Positions 36,874-49,665 of a DNA stretch of 64,000 nt are shown here, piece after piece (position 1 is the stretch's first letter; each line of letters starts with the position of its first letter). Source of the DNA: Halisarca cf. caerulea. Lineage: Eukaryota > Porifera > Demospongiae > Chondrillida > Halisarcidae. The position numbers were made by a program, and so were the translations under genes. The stretch lies in assembly GCA_963170055.1 (NCBI GenBank), contig CAUJGJ010000253.1, positions 62,001 to 126,000 on the forward strand, read 5' to 3'. The notes under the pieces were generated by a model. That model saw only the letters and a list, made by a program, of their open reading frames with translations, was not told the DNA's origin and searched no databases.

Positions 36874-38745
36874 ATTGGTATTAGCACCAGCACATCCAAC
36901 ACTACACAAATACGCCCACAAAATTTCAGAAAGGTCATGTGTGTCCACTGGGAATGTGCGTGGTGCTAGTGCCAAACATTGGTATTAGCACCAGCATATC
37001 CAACACTACACAAATACGCCCACAGCACTTCAGAAACTTCATGTGTGTCCACTGGGAATGTGCGTGGTGCTAGTGCCAAATATTGGTATTAGCACCACCA
37101 TGTCCAACACTACAAAAATACGCCCACAGCACTTCAGAAACTTCATGTGTGTTCACTGGGAATGTGCGTGGTGCTAGTGCCAAATATTGGTATTAGCACC
37201 AGCATATCCAAAACTACACAAATACGCCCACAGCACTTCAGAAACTTCATGTGTGTCCACTTGGAATGTGCGTGGTGCTAGTGCCAAATATTGGTATTAG
37301 CACCAGCATATCCAACACTACACAAATACGCCCACAGCACTTCAGAAAGGTCATGTGTGTCCACTGGGAATGTGCGTGGTGCTAGTGCCAAATATTGGTA
37401 TTAGCACCAGCACATCCAACACTACACAAATACGCCCACAAAATTTCAGAAAGGTCATGTGTGTCCACTGGGAATGTGCGTGGTGCTAGTGCCAAACATT
37501 GGTAATAGCACCAGCATATCCAACACTACACAAATACGCCCACAGCACTTCAGAAACGTCATGTGTGTCCACTGGGAATGTGCGTGGTGCTAGTTCCAAA
37601 TATTGGTATTAGCACCAGCATATCCAACACTACACAAATACGCCCACAGCACTTCAGAAAGGTCATGTGTGTCCACTGGGAATGTGCGTGGTGCTAGTGC
37701 CAAATATTGGTATTAGCACCAGCATATCCAACACTACACAAATACGCCCACAGCACTTCAGAAACGTCATGTGTGTCCACTGGGAATGTGCGTGGTGCTA
37801 GTGCAAAATATTGGTTTTAGCATCACCATATCCAACACTACAAAAACACGCCAACAGCACTTCAGAAACTTCATGTGTGTTCACTGGGAATGTGCGTGGT
37901 GCTATTGCCAAATATTGGTATTAGCACCAGCATATCCAACACTACACAAATACGCCCACAGCACTTCAGAAAGGTCATGTGTGTCCACTGGGAATGTGCG
38001 TGGTGCTAGTGCCAAATATTGGTATTAGCACCAGCATATCCAACACTACACAAATACGCCCACAGCACTTCAGAAAGGTCATGTGTGTCCACTGGGAATG
38101 TGCGTGGTGCTAGTGCCAAATATTGGTATTAGCACCAGCATATCCAACACTACACAAATACGCCCACAGCACTTCAGAATCACCATGTGTGTCCACTGGG
38201 AATGTGCGTGGTGCTAGTGCCAAATATTGGTATTAGCACCAGCATATCCAACACTACACAAATACGCCTACAGCACTTCAGAACGGTCATGTGTGTCCAC
38301 TGGGAATGTGCGTGGTGCTATTGCCAAATTTTGGTCTTAGAACCACCAATTCCAATAATACACAAATTTATCCTCAGCAATACAGAAACGTCATGTGCAT
38401 CAACTGGGAATGTGCGTGGTGCTAGTGCCAAATATTGGTATTAGCACCAGCATATCCAACACTACACAAATACGCCCACAGCACTTCAGAAAGGTCATGT
38501 GTGTCCACTGGGAATGTGCGTGGTGCTAGTGCCAAATATTGGTATTAGCACCAGCATATCCAACACTACACAAATACGCCCACAGCACTTCAGAAAGGTC
38601 ATGTGTGTCCACTGGGAATGTGCGTGGTGCTAGTGCCAAATATTGGTATTAGCACCAGCATATCCAACACTACACAAATACGCCCACAGCACTTCAGAAA
38701 CTTCATGTGTGTCCACTGGGAATGTGCGTGGTGTTAGTGCCAAAT
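36874..38745 (+). repeat. Terminal higher-order-repeat stretch
   Basis: Slots 6-7 (36,874), 3-13 (37,082-38,225), then 15-19 (38,226-38,745). Slot 14 is missing. The next monomer, at 38,746 (CACTTCAC with TACACCC), belongs to a different set, so the domain ends here. Confidence 0.87.
38330..38433 (+). repeat. Outlier monomer, copy 6
   Basis: Last copy, 15 monomers after copy 5. It is not seen anywhere from 38,434 to the end or before 28,138. Confidence 0.93.
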
Positions 38746-40097
38746 ATTGGTATTAGCACCAGCATATCCAACACTTCACAAATACACCCACAGCACTTCA
38801 GAAAGGTCATGTGTGTCCACTGGGAATGTGCGTGGTGCTAGTGCCAAATATTGGTATTAGCACCAGCATATCCAACACTACACAAATACGCCCACAGCAC
38901 TTCAGAAATTTCATGTGTGTCCACTGGGAATGTGCGTGGTGCTAGTGCCAAATATTGGTATTAGCACCAGCATATCCAACACTACACAAATACGCCCACA
39001 GCACTTCAGTAAGGTCATGTGTGTCCACTGGGAATGTGCGTGGTGCTAGTGCCAAATATTGGTATTAGCACCAGCATATCCAACACTACACAAATACGCC
39101 CACAGCACTTCAGAAAGGTCATGTGTGTCCACTGGGAATGTGCGTGGTGCTAGTGCCAAATATTGGTATTAGCACCAGCATATCCAACACTACACAATTA
39201 CGCCCACAGCACTTCAGAAAGGTCATGTGTGTCCACTGGGAATGTGCGTGGTGCTAGTGCCAAATATTGGTATTAGCACCAGCATATCCAACACTACACA
39301 AATACGCCCACAGCACTACAGAAACTTCATGTGTGTCCACTGGGAATGTGCGTGGTGCTAGTGCCAAATATTGGTATTAGCACCAGCATATCCAACACTA
39401 CACAAATACGCCCACAGCACTTCAGAAAGGTCATGTGTGTCCACTGGGAATGTGCGTGGTGCTAGTGCCAAATATTGGTATTAGCACCAGCATATCCAAC
39501 ACTACACAAATACGCCCACAGCACTTCAGAAAGGTCATGTGTGTCCACTGGGAATGTGCGTGGTGCTAGTGCCAAATATTGGTATTAGCACCAGCATATC
39601 CAACACTACACAATTACGCCCACAGCACTTCAGAAACTTCATGTGTGTCCACTGGGAATGTGCGTGGTGCTAGTGCCAAATATTGGTATTAGCACCAGCA
39701 TATCCAACACTACACAATTACGCCCACAGCACTTCAGAAACTTCATGTGTGTCCACTGGGAATGTGCGTGGTGCTATTGCCAAATATTGGTATTAGGACA
39801 AGCATATCCAACACTACACAAATACGCCCACAGCACTTCAGAAAGGTCATGTGTGTCCACTGGGAATGTGCGCGGTGCTAGTGCCAAATATTGGTATTAG
39901 CACCAGCATATCCAACATTACACAAATACGCCCAAAGTAGTTAAGAAACTTCATGTGTGTCCACTGGGAATGTGCGTGGTGCTAGTGCCAAATATTGGTA
40001 TTAGCACCAGCATATCCAACACTACACAAATACGCCCACAGCACTTCAGAAAGGTCATGTGTGTCCACTGGGAATGTGCGTGGTGCTAGTGCCAAAT
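38746..40097 (+). repeat. Transition monomers after the 19-monomer domain
   Basis: Thirteen monomers, mainly GG type, introduce the variants typical of the right side: ACAATTACG (from 39,162), GCTATTGCC, GGACAAGC with GCGCGG (39,786), and ATTACAC with AAAGTAGTTAAG (39,890). No gene is present. Confidence 0.85.
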
Positions 40098-42385
40098 ATT
40101 GGTATTAGCACCAGCATATCCAACACTACACAAATACGCCCACAGCACTTCAGAAAGGTCATGTGTGTCCACTGGGAATGTGCGTGGTGCTAGTGCCAAA
40201 TATTGGTATTAGCACCAGCATATCCAACACTACACAAATACGCCCACAGCACTTTAGAAAGGTCATGTGTGTCCACTGGGAATGTGCGTGGTGCTAGTGC
40301 CAAATATTGGTATTAGCACCAGCATATCCAACACTACACAATTACGCCCACAGCACTTCAGAAACTTCATGTGTGTCCACTGGGAATGTGCGTGGTGCTA
40401 TTGCCAAATATTGGTATTAGGACAAGCATATCCAACACTACACAAATGCGCCCACAGCACTTCAGAAAGGTCATGTGTGTCCACAGGGAATGTGCGCGGT
40501 GCTAGTGCCAAATATTGGTATTAGCACCAGCATATCCAACACTAAACAAATACGCCCACAGCACTTCAGAAACTTCATGTGTGTCCACTGGGAATGTGCG
40601 TGGTGCTAGTGCCAAATATTGGTATTAGCACCAGCATATCCAACACTACACAAATACGCCCACAGCACTTCAGAAACTTCATGTGTGTCCACTGGGAATG
40701 TGCGCGGTGCTAGTGCCAAATATTGGTATTAGCACCAGCATATCCAACATTATACAAATACGCCCACATTAGTTAAGAAACTTCATGTGTGTCCACTGGG
40801 AATGTGCGTGGTGCTAGTGCCAAATATTGGTATTAGCACCAGCATATCCAACACTACACAAATACGCCCACAGCACTTCAGAAAGGTCATGTGTGTCCAC
40901 TGGGAATGTGCGTGGTGCTAGTGCCAAATATTGGTATTAGCACCAGCATATCCAACACTACACAAATAAGCCCACAGCACTTCAGAAAGGTCATGTGTGT
41001 CCACTGGGAATGTGCGTGGTGCTAGTGCCAAATATTGGTATTAGCACCATCATATCCAACATTAAACAAATACGCCCACAGCACTTCAGAAACTTCATGT
41101 GTGTCCACTGGGAATGTGCGTGGTGCTAGTGCCAACTATTGGTATTAGCACCAGCATATCCAACACTACACAAATACGCCCACAGCACTTCAGAAAGGTC
41201 ATGTGTGTCCACTGGGAATGTGCGTGGTGCTAGTGCCAAATATTGGTATTAGCGCCAGCATATCCAACACTACACAAATACGCCCACAGATCTTCAGAAA
41301 GGTCATGTGTGTCCACTGGGAATGTGCGTGGTGCTAGTGCCAAATATTGGTATTAGCACCAGCATATCCAACACTACACAAATACGCCCACAGCACTTCA
41401 GAAACTTCATGTGTGTCCACTGGGAATGTGCGTGGTGCTAGTGCCAAATATTGGTATTAGCACCAGCATATCCAACACTACACAAATACGCCCACAGCAC
41501 TTCAGAAAAGTCATGTGTGTCCACTGGGAATGTGCGTGGTGCTAGTGCCAAATATTGGTATTAGCACCAGCATATCCAACACTACACAAATACGCCCACA
41601 GCACTTCAGAAAGGTCATGTGTGTCCACTGGGAATGTGCGTGGTGCTAGTGCCAAATATTGGTATTAGCACCAGCTTATCCAACACTACACAAATACGCC
41701 CAGAGCTCTTCAGAAAGGTCATGTGTGTCCACTGGGAATGTGCGTGGTGCTAGTGCCAAATATTGGTATTAGCACCAGCATATCCAACACTACACAATTA
41801 CGCCCACAGCACTTCAGAAAGGTCATGTGTGTCCACTGGGAATGTGCGTGGTGCTAGTGCCAAATATTGGTATTAGCACCAGCATATCCAACACTACACA
41901 AATACGCCCACAGCACTTCAGAAAGGTCATGTGTGTCCACTGGGAATGTGCGTGGTGCTAGTGCCAAATATTGGTATTAGCACCAGCATATCCAACACTA
42001 CACAAATAAGCCCACAGCACTTCAGAAAGGTCATGTGTGTCCACTGGGAATGTGCGTGGTGCTAGTGCCAAATATTGGTATTAGCACCAGCATATCCAAC
42101 ACTAAACAAATACGCCCACAGCACTTCAGAAACTTCATGTGTGTCCACTGGGAATGTGCGTGGTGCTAGTGCCAAATATTGGTATTAGCACCAGCATATC
42201 CAACACTACACAAATACGCCCACAGCACTTCAGAAAGGTCATGTGTGTCCACTGGGAATGTGCGTGGTGCTAGTGCCAAATATTGGTATTAGCGCCAGCA
42301 TATCCAACACTACACAAATACGCCCACAGATCTTCAGAAAGGTCATGTGTGTCCACTGGGAATGTGCGTGGTGCTAGTGCCAAAT
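40098..42385 (+). repeat. 22-monomer block, copy 1 (2288 bp)
   Basis: Tandem partner of 42,386-44,673. Diagnostic order: CTTTAG, ACAATTACG/GCTATTGCC, GGACAAGC with ATGCGCC and CCACAGGG, CTAAAC, GCGCGG, CATTATAC/ATTAGTTAAG, AATAAGCCC, CATCATATCC/ATTAAAC, CCAACTATTGG, GCGCC/AGATCTTC, AAAAGTC, CTTATCC/GAGCTCTTC, and so on. Confidence 0.92.
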
Positions 42386-44673
42386 ATTGGTATTAGCACC
42401 AGCATATCCAACACTACACAAATACGCCCACAGCACTTCAGAAAGGTCATGTGTGTCCACTGGGAATGTGCGTGGTGCTAGTGCCAAATATTGGTATTAG
42501 CACCAGCATATCCAACACTACACAAATACGCCCACAGCACTTTAGAAAGGTCATGTGTGTCCACTGGGAATGTGCGTGGTGCTAGTGCCAAATATTGGTA
42601 TTAGCACCAGCATATCCAACACTACACAATTACGCCCACAGCACTTCAGAAACTTCATGTGTGTCCACTGGGAATGTGCGTGGTGCTATTGCCAAATATT
42701 GGTATTAGGACAAGCATATCCAACACTACACAAATGCGCCCACAGCACTTCAGAAAGGTCATGTGTGTCCACAGGGAATGTGCGCGGTGCTAGTGCCAAA
42801 TATTGGTATTAGCACCAGCATATCCAACACTAAACAAATACGCCCACAGCACTTCAGAAACTTCATGTGTGTCCACTGGGAATGTGCGTGGTGCTAGTGC
42901 CAAATATTGGTATTAGCACCAGCATATCCAACACTACACAAATACGCCCACAGCACTTCAGAAACTTCATGTGTGTCCACTGGGAATGTGCGCGGTGCTA
43001 GTGCCAAATATTGGTATTAGCACCAGCATATCCAACATTATACAAATACGCCCACATTAGTTAAGAAACTTCATGTGTGTCCACTGGGAATGTGCGTGGT
43101 GCTAGTGCCAAATATTGGTATTAGCACCAGCATATCCAACACTACACAAATACGCCCACAGCACTTCAGAAAGGTCATGTGTGTCCACTGGGAATGTGCG
43201 TGGTGCTAGTGCCAAATATTGGTATTAGCACCAGCATATCCAACACTACACAAATAAGCCCACAGCACTTCAGAAAGGTCATGTGTGTCCACTGGGAATG
43301 TGCGTGGTGCTAGTGCCAAATATTGGTATTAGCACCATCATATCCAACATTAAACAAATACGCCCACAGCACTTCAGAAACTTCATGTGTGTCCACTGGG
43401 AATGTGCGTGGTGCTAGTGCCAACTATTGGTATTAGCACCAGCATATCCAACACTACACAAATACGCCCACAGCACTTCAGAAAGGTCATGTGTGTCCAC
43501 TGGGAATGTGCGTGGTGCTAGTGCCAAATATTGGTATTAGCGCCAGCATATCCAACACTACACAAATACGCCCACAGATCTTCAGAAAGGTCATGTGTGT
43601 CCACTGGGAATGTGCGTGGTGCTAGTGCCAAATATTGGTATTAGCACCAGCATATCCAACACTACACAAATACGCCCACAGCACTTCAGAAACTTCATGT
43701 GTGTCCACTGGGAATGTGCGTGGTGCTAGTGCCAAATATTGGTATTAGCACCAGCATATCCAACACTACACAAATACGCCCACAGCACTTCAGAAAAGTC
43801 ATGTGTGTCCACTGGGAATGTGCGTGGTGCTAGTGCCAAATATTGGTATTAGCACCAGCATATCCAACACTACACAAATACGCCCACAGCACTTCAGAAA
43901 GGTCATGTGTGTCCACTGGGAATGTGCGTGGTGCTAGTGCCAAATATTGGTATTAGCACCAGCTTATCCAACACTACACAAATACGCCCAGAGCTCTTCA
44001 GAAAGGTCATGTGTGTCCACTGGGAATGTGCGTGGTGCTAGTGCCAAATATTGGTATTAGCACCAGCATATCCAACACTACACAATTACGCCCACAGCAC
44101 TTCAGAAAGGTCATGTGTGTCCACTGGGAATGTGCGTGGTGCTAGTGCCAAATATTGGTATTAGCACCAGCATATCCAACACTACACAAATACGCCCACA
44201 GCACTTCAGAAAGGTCATGTGTGTCCACTGGGAATGTGCGTGGTGCTAGTGCCAAATATTGGTATTAGCACCAGCATATCCAACACTACACAAATAAGCC
44301 CACAGCACTTCAGAAAGGTCATGTGTGTCCACTGGGAATGTGCGTGGTGCTAGTGCCAAATATTGGTATTAGCACCAGCATATCCAACACTAAACAAATA
44401 CGCCCACAGCACTTCAGAAACTTCATGTGTGTCCACTGGGAATGTGCGTGGTGCTAGTGCCAAATATTGGTATTAGCACCAGCATATCCAACACTACACA
44501 AATACGCCCACAGCACTTCAGAAAGGTCATGTGTGTCCACTGGGAATGTGCGTGGTGCTAGTGCCAAATATTGGTATTAGCGCCAGCATATCCAACACTA
44601 CACAAATACGCCCACAGATCTTCAGAAAGGTCATGTGTGTCCACTGGGAATGTGCGTGGTGCTAGTGCCAAAT
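42386..44673 (+). repeat. 22-monomer block, copy 2 (2288 bp)
   Basis: Second tandem copy; every marker checked falls exactly 2288 bp after its partner. Rare private changes such as CCAACTATTGG (41,138 and 43,426) and AAAAGTC are kept, so the duplication is recent relative to mutation. The match ends in the monomer at 44,674, which is CT type where copy 2 begins with GG. Confidence 0.92.
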
Positions 44674-44881
44674 ATTGGTATTAGCACCAGCATATCCAAC
44701 ACTACACAAATACGCCCACAGCACTTCAGAAACTTCATGTGTGTCCACTGGGAATGTGCGTGGTGCTATTGCCAAATATTGGTATTAGCACCAGCATATC
44801 CAACACTACACAAATACGCCCACAGCACTTCAGAAAGGTCATGTGTGTCCACTGGGAATGTGCGTGGTGCTAGTGCCAAAT

Positions 44882-45505
44882 ATTGGTATTAGCACCAGCA
44901 TATCCAACACTACACAAATACGCCCAGAGCTCTTCAGAAAGGTCATGTGTGTCCACTGGGAATGTGCGTGGTGCTAGTGCCAAATATTGGTATTAGCACC
45001 AGCATATCAAACAGTATACAAATACGCCCACAGCACTTCAGAAACTTCATGTGTGTCCACTGGGAATGTGCGTGGTGCTAGTGCCAAATATTGGTATTAG
45101 CACCAGCATATCCAACACTACACAATTACGCCCACAGCACTTCAGAAAGGTCATGTGTGTCCACTGGGAATGTGCGTGGTGCTAGTACCAAATATTGGTA
45201 TTAGCACCAGCATATCCAACACTACACAAATACGCCCACAGCACTTCAGAAAGGTCATGTGTGTCCACTGGGAATGTGCGTGGTGCTAGTGCCAAATATT
45301 GGTATTAGCACCAGCATATCCAACACTACACAATTACGCCCACAGCACTTCAGAAACTTCATGTGTGTCCACTGGGAATGTGCGTGGTGCTATTGCCAAA
45401 TATTGGTATTAGCACCAGCATATCCAACACTACACATATACGCCCACAGCACTTCAGAAACTTCATGTGTGTCCACTGGGAATGTGCGTGGTGCTAGTGC
45501 CAAAT
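44882..45505 (+). repeat. Six-monomer core, copy 1 (624 bp)
   Basis: Core order: GAGCTCTTC with GG; ATATCAAAC or ATATCC with CT; ACAATTACG with GG; plain GG; ACAATTACG with CT ending GCTATTGCC; CT. This copy has private CAGTATAC and CACATATAC changes. The GAGCTC monomers of five cores are spaced 10, 14, 9 and 13 monomers apart. Confidence 0.87.
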
Positions 45506-45921
45506 ATTGGTATTAGCACCAGCATATCCAACACTACACAAATACGCCCACAGCACTTCAGAAAGGTCATGTGTGTCCACTGGGAATGTGCGTGGTGCTA
45601 GTGCCAAATATTGGTATTAGCGCCAGCATATCCAACACTACACAAATACGCCCACAGATCTTCAGAAAGGTCATGTGTGTCCACTGGGAATGTGCGTGGT
45701 GCTAGTGCCAAATATTGGTATTAGCACCAGCATATCCAACACTACACAAATACGCCCACAGCACTTCAGAAAGGTCATGTGTGTCCACTGGGAATGTGCG
45801 TGGTGCTAGTGCCAAATATTGGTATTAGCACCAGCATATCCAACACTACACAAATACGCCCACAGCACTTCAGAAAGGTCATGTGTGTCCACTGGGAATG
45901 TGCGTGGTGCTAGTGCCAAAT

Positions 45922-46545
45922 ATTGGTATTAGCACCAGCATATCCAACACTACACAAATACGCCCAGAGCTCTTCAGAAAGGTCATGTGTGTCCACTGGG
46001 AATGTGCGTGGTGCTCTTGCCAAATATTGGTATTAGCACCAGCATATCCAACACTACACAAATACGCCCACAGCACTTCAGAAACTTCATGTGTGTCCAC
46101 TGGGAATGTGCGTGGTGCTAGTGCCAAATATTGGTATTAGCACCAGCATATCCAACACTACACAATTACGCCCACAGCACTTCAGAAAGGTCATGTGTGT
46201 CCACTGGGAATGTGCGTGGTGCTAGTGCCAAATATTGGTATTAGCACCAGCATATCCAACACTACACAAATACGCCCACAGCACTTCAGAAAGGTCATGT
46301 GTGTCCACTGGGAATGTGCGTGGTGCTAGTGCCAAATATTGGTATTAGCACCAGCATATCCAACACTACACAATTACGCCCACAGCACTTCAGAAACTTC
46401 ATGTGTGTCCACTGGGAATGTGCGTGGTGCTATTGCCAAATATTGGTATTAGCACCAGCATATCCAACACTACACAAATACGCCCACAGCACTTCAGAAA
46501 CTTCATGTGTGTCCACTGGGAATGTGCGTGGTGCTAGTGCCAAAT
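45922..46545 (+). repeat. Six-monomer core, copy 2
   Basis: Ten monomers after copy 1. The first monomer ends GCTCTTGCC, a private change that removes the TAG present in most monomers. Confidence 0.87.
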
Positions 46546-47377
46546 ATTGGTATTAGCACCAGCATATCCAACACTACACAAATACGCCCACAGCACTTCA
46601 GAAAGGTCATGTGTGTCCACTGGGAATGTGCGTGGTGCTAGTGCCAAATATTGGTATTAGCACCAGCATATCCAACACTACACAATTACGCCCACAGCAC
46701 TTCAGAAACTTCATGTGTGTCCACTGGGAATGTGCGTGGTGCTAGTGCCAAATATTGGTATTAGCACCAGCATATCCAACACTACACAAATACACCCACA
46801 GCACTTCAGAAAGGTCATGTGTGTCCACTGGGAATGTGCGTGGTGCTAGTGCCAAATATTGGTATTAGCACCAGCATATCCAACACTACACAAATACGCC
46901 CACAGCACTTCAGAAAGGTCATGTGTGTCCACTGGGAATGTGCGTGGTGCTAGTGCCAAATATTGGTATTAGCGCCAGCATATCCAACACTACACAAATA
47001 CGCCCACAGATCTTCAGAAAGGTCATGTGTGTCCACTGGGAATGTGCGTGGTGCTAGTGCCAAATATTGGTATTAGCACCAGCATATCCAACACTACACA
47101 AATACGCCCACAGCACTTCAGAAACTTCATGTGTGTCCACTGGGAATGTGCGTGGTGCTAGTGCCAAATATTGGTATTAGCACCAGCATATCCAACACTA
47201 CACAAATACACCCACAGCACTTCAGAAAGGTCATGTGTGTCCACTGGGAATGTGCGTGGTGCTAGTGCCAAATATTGGTATTAGCACCAGCATATCCAAC
47301 ACTACACAAATACGCCCACAGCACTTCAGAAAGGTCATGTGTGTCCACTGGGAATGTGCGTGGTGCTAGTGCCAAAT

Positions 47378-48001
47378 ATTGGTATTAGCACCAGCATATC
47401 CAACACTACACAAATACGCCCAGAGCTCTTCAGAAAGGTCATGTGTGTCCACTGGGAATGTGCGTGGTGCTAGTGCCAAATATTGGTATTAGCACCAGCA
47501 TATCAAACACTACACAAATACGCCCACAGCACTTCAGAAACTTCATGTGTGTCCACTGGGAATGTGCGTGGTGCTAGTGCCAAATATTGGTATTAGCACC
47601 AGCATATCCAACACTACACAATTACGCCCACAGCACTTCAGAAAGGTCATGTGTGTCCACTGGGAATGTGCGTGGTGCTAGTGCCAAATATTGGTATTAG
47701 CACCAGCATATCCAACACTACACAAATACGCCCACAGCACTTCAGAAAGGTCATGTGTGTCCACTGGGAATGTGCGTGGTGCTAGTGCCAAATATTGGTA
47801 TTAGCACCAGCATATCCAACACTACACAATTACGCCCACAGCACTTCAGAAACTTCATGTGTGTCCACTGGGAATGTGCGTGGTACTATTGCCAAATATT
47901 GGTATTAGCACCAGCATATCCAACACTACACAAATACGCCCACAGCACTTCAGAAACTTCATGTGTGTCCACTGGGAATGTGCGTGGTGCTAGTGCCAAA
48001 T
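47378..48001 (+). repeat. Six-monomer core, copy 3
   Basis: Fourteen monomers after copy 2, with the ATATCAAAC form in the second monomer and a private GTACTATTGCC at about 47,883. The spacer before it holds GCGCC/AGATCTTC and TACACCC monomers. Confidence 0.87.
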
Positions 48002-48313
48002 ATTGGTATTAGCACCAGCATATCCAACACTACACAAATACGCCCACAGCACTTCAGAAAGGTCATGTGTGTCCACTGGGAATGTGCGTGGTGCTAGTGC
48101 CAAATATTGGTATTAGCACCAGCATATCCAACACTACACAAATACACCCACAGCACTTCAGAAAGGTCATGTGTGTCCACTGGGAATGTGCGTGGTGCTA
48201 GTGCCAAATATTGGTATTAGCACCAGCATATCCAACACTACACAAATACGCCCACAGCACTTCAGAAAGGTCATGTGTGTCCACTGGGAATGTGCGTGGT
48301 GCTAGTGCCAAAT

Positions 48314-48937
48314 ATTGGTATTAGCACCAGCATATCCAACACTACACAAATACGCCCAGAGCTCTTCAGAAAGGTCATGTGTGTCCACTGGGAATGTGCG
48401 TGGTGCTAGTGCCAAATATTGGTATTAGCACCAGCATATCAAACACTACACAAATACGCCCACAGCACTTCAGAAACTTCATGTGTGTCCACTGGGAATG
48501 TGCGTGGTGCTAGTGCCAAATATTGGTATTAGCACCAGCATATCCAACACTACACAATTACGCCCACAGCACTTCAGAAAGGTCATGTGTGTCCACTGGG
48601 AATGTGCGTGGTGCTAGTGCCAAATATTGGTATTAGCACCAGCATATCCAACACTACACAAATACGCCCACAGCACTTCAGAAAGGTCATGTGTGTCCAC
48701 TGGGAATGTGCGTGGTGCTAGTGCCAAATATTGGTATTAGCACCAGCATATCCAACACTACACAATTACGCCCACAGCACTTCAGAAACTTCATGTGTGT
48801 CCACTGGGAATGTGCGTGGTGCTATTGCCAAATATTGGTATTAGCACCAGCATATCCAACACTACACAAATACGCCCACAGCACTTCAGAAACTTCATGT
48901 GTGTCCACTGGGAATGTGCGTGGTGCTAGTGCCAAAT
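48314..48937 (+). repeat. Six-monomer core, copy 4
   Basis: Nine monomers after copy 3, separated by only three monomers. Same order as copy 3 without the GTACT change. Confidence 0.87.
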
Positions 48938-49665
48938 ATTGGTATTAGCACCAGCATATCCAACACTACACAAATACGCCCACAGCACTTCAGAAAGGTC
49001 ATGTGTGTCCACTGGGAATGTGCGTGGTGCTAGTGCCAAATATTGGTATTAGCACCAGCATATCCAACACTACACAATTACGCCCACAGCACTTCAGAAA
49101 CTTCATGTGTGTCCACTGGGAATGTGCGTGGTGCTAGTGCCAAATATTGGTATTAGCACCAGCATATCCAACATTACACAAATACGCCCACAGCACTTCA
49201 GAAACTTCATGTGTGTCCACTGGGAATGTGCGTGGTGCTAGTGCCAAATATTGGTATTAGCACCAGCATATCCAACACTACACAAATACGCCCACAGCAC
49301 TTCAGAAAGGTCATGTGTGTCCACTGGGAATGTGCGTGGTGCTAGTGCCAAATATTGGTATTAGCGCCAGCATATCCAACACTACACAAATACGCCCACA
49401 GATCTTCAGAAAGGTCATGTGTGTCCACTGGGAATGTGCGTGGTGCTAGTGCCAAATATTGGTATTAGCACCAGCATATCCAACACTACACAAATACGCC
49501 CACAGAACTTCAGAAACTTCATGTGTGTCCACTGGGAATGTGCGTGGTGCTAGTGCCAAATATTGGTATTAGCACCAGCATATCCAACACTACACAATTA
49601 CGCCCACAGCACTTCAGAAAGGTCATGTGTGTCCACTGGGAATGTGCGTGGTGCTAGTGCCAAAT

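Larger units (their letters stand above)
21385..38745 (+). repeat. 19-monomer higher-order-repeat domain
   Basis: Ordered marked monomers recur throughout. Numbering from the ATCATATCC/AACCAAATAC monomer: 1 that form; 2 plain CT; 3 CCACCATGTCC; 4 CCAAAACTAC with CACTTGG; 5 GG, often CCACCATATCC; 6 CACATCC with AAAATTTC; 7 AACATTGG with CGTC; 8 GG; 9 CGTC; 10 TTTTAGCATCACC; 11-12 GG; 13 AATCTCC; 14 GTACTTC; 15 GCCTACAGC with ACGGTC; 16 the outlier monomer; 17-18 GG; 19 CT. The left part (21,385-25,433) has monomers 1-9, then other marked monomers and partial runs. From 25,434 to 38,745 every one of 128 monomers could be assigned. Slots 2, 8, 11, 12 and 17-19 have few private markers and are placed partly by position. 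Confidence 0.9.
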
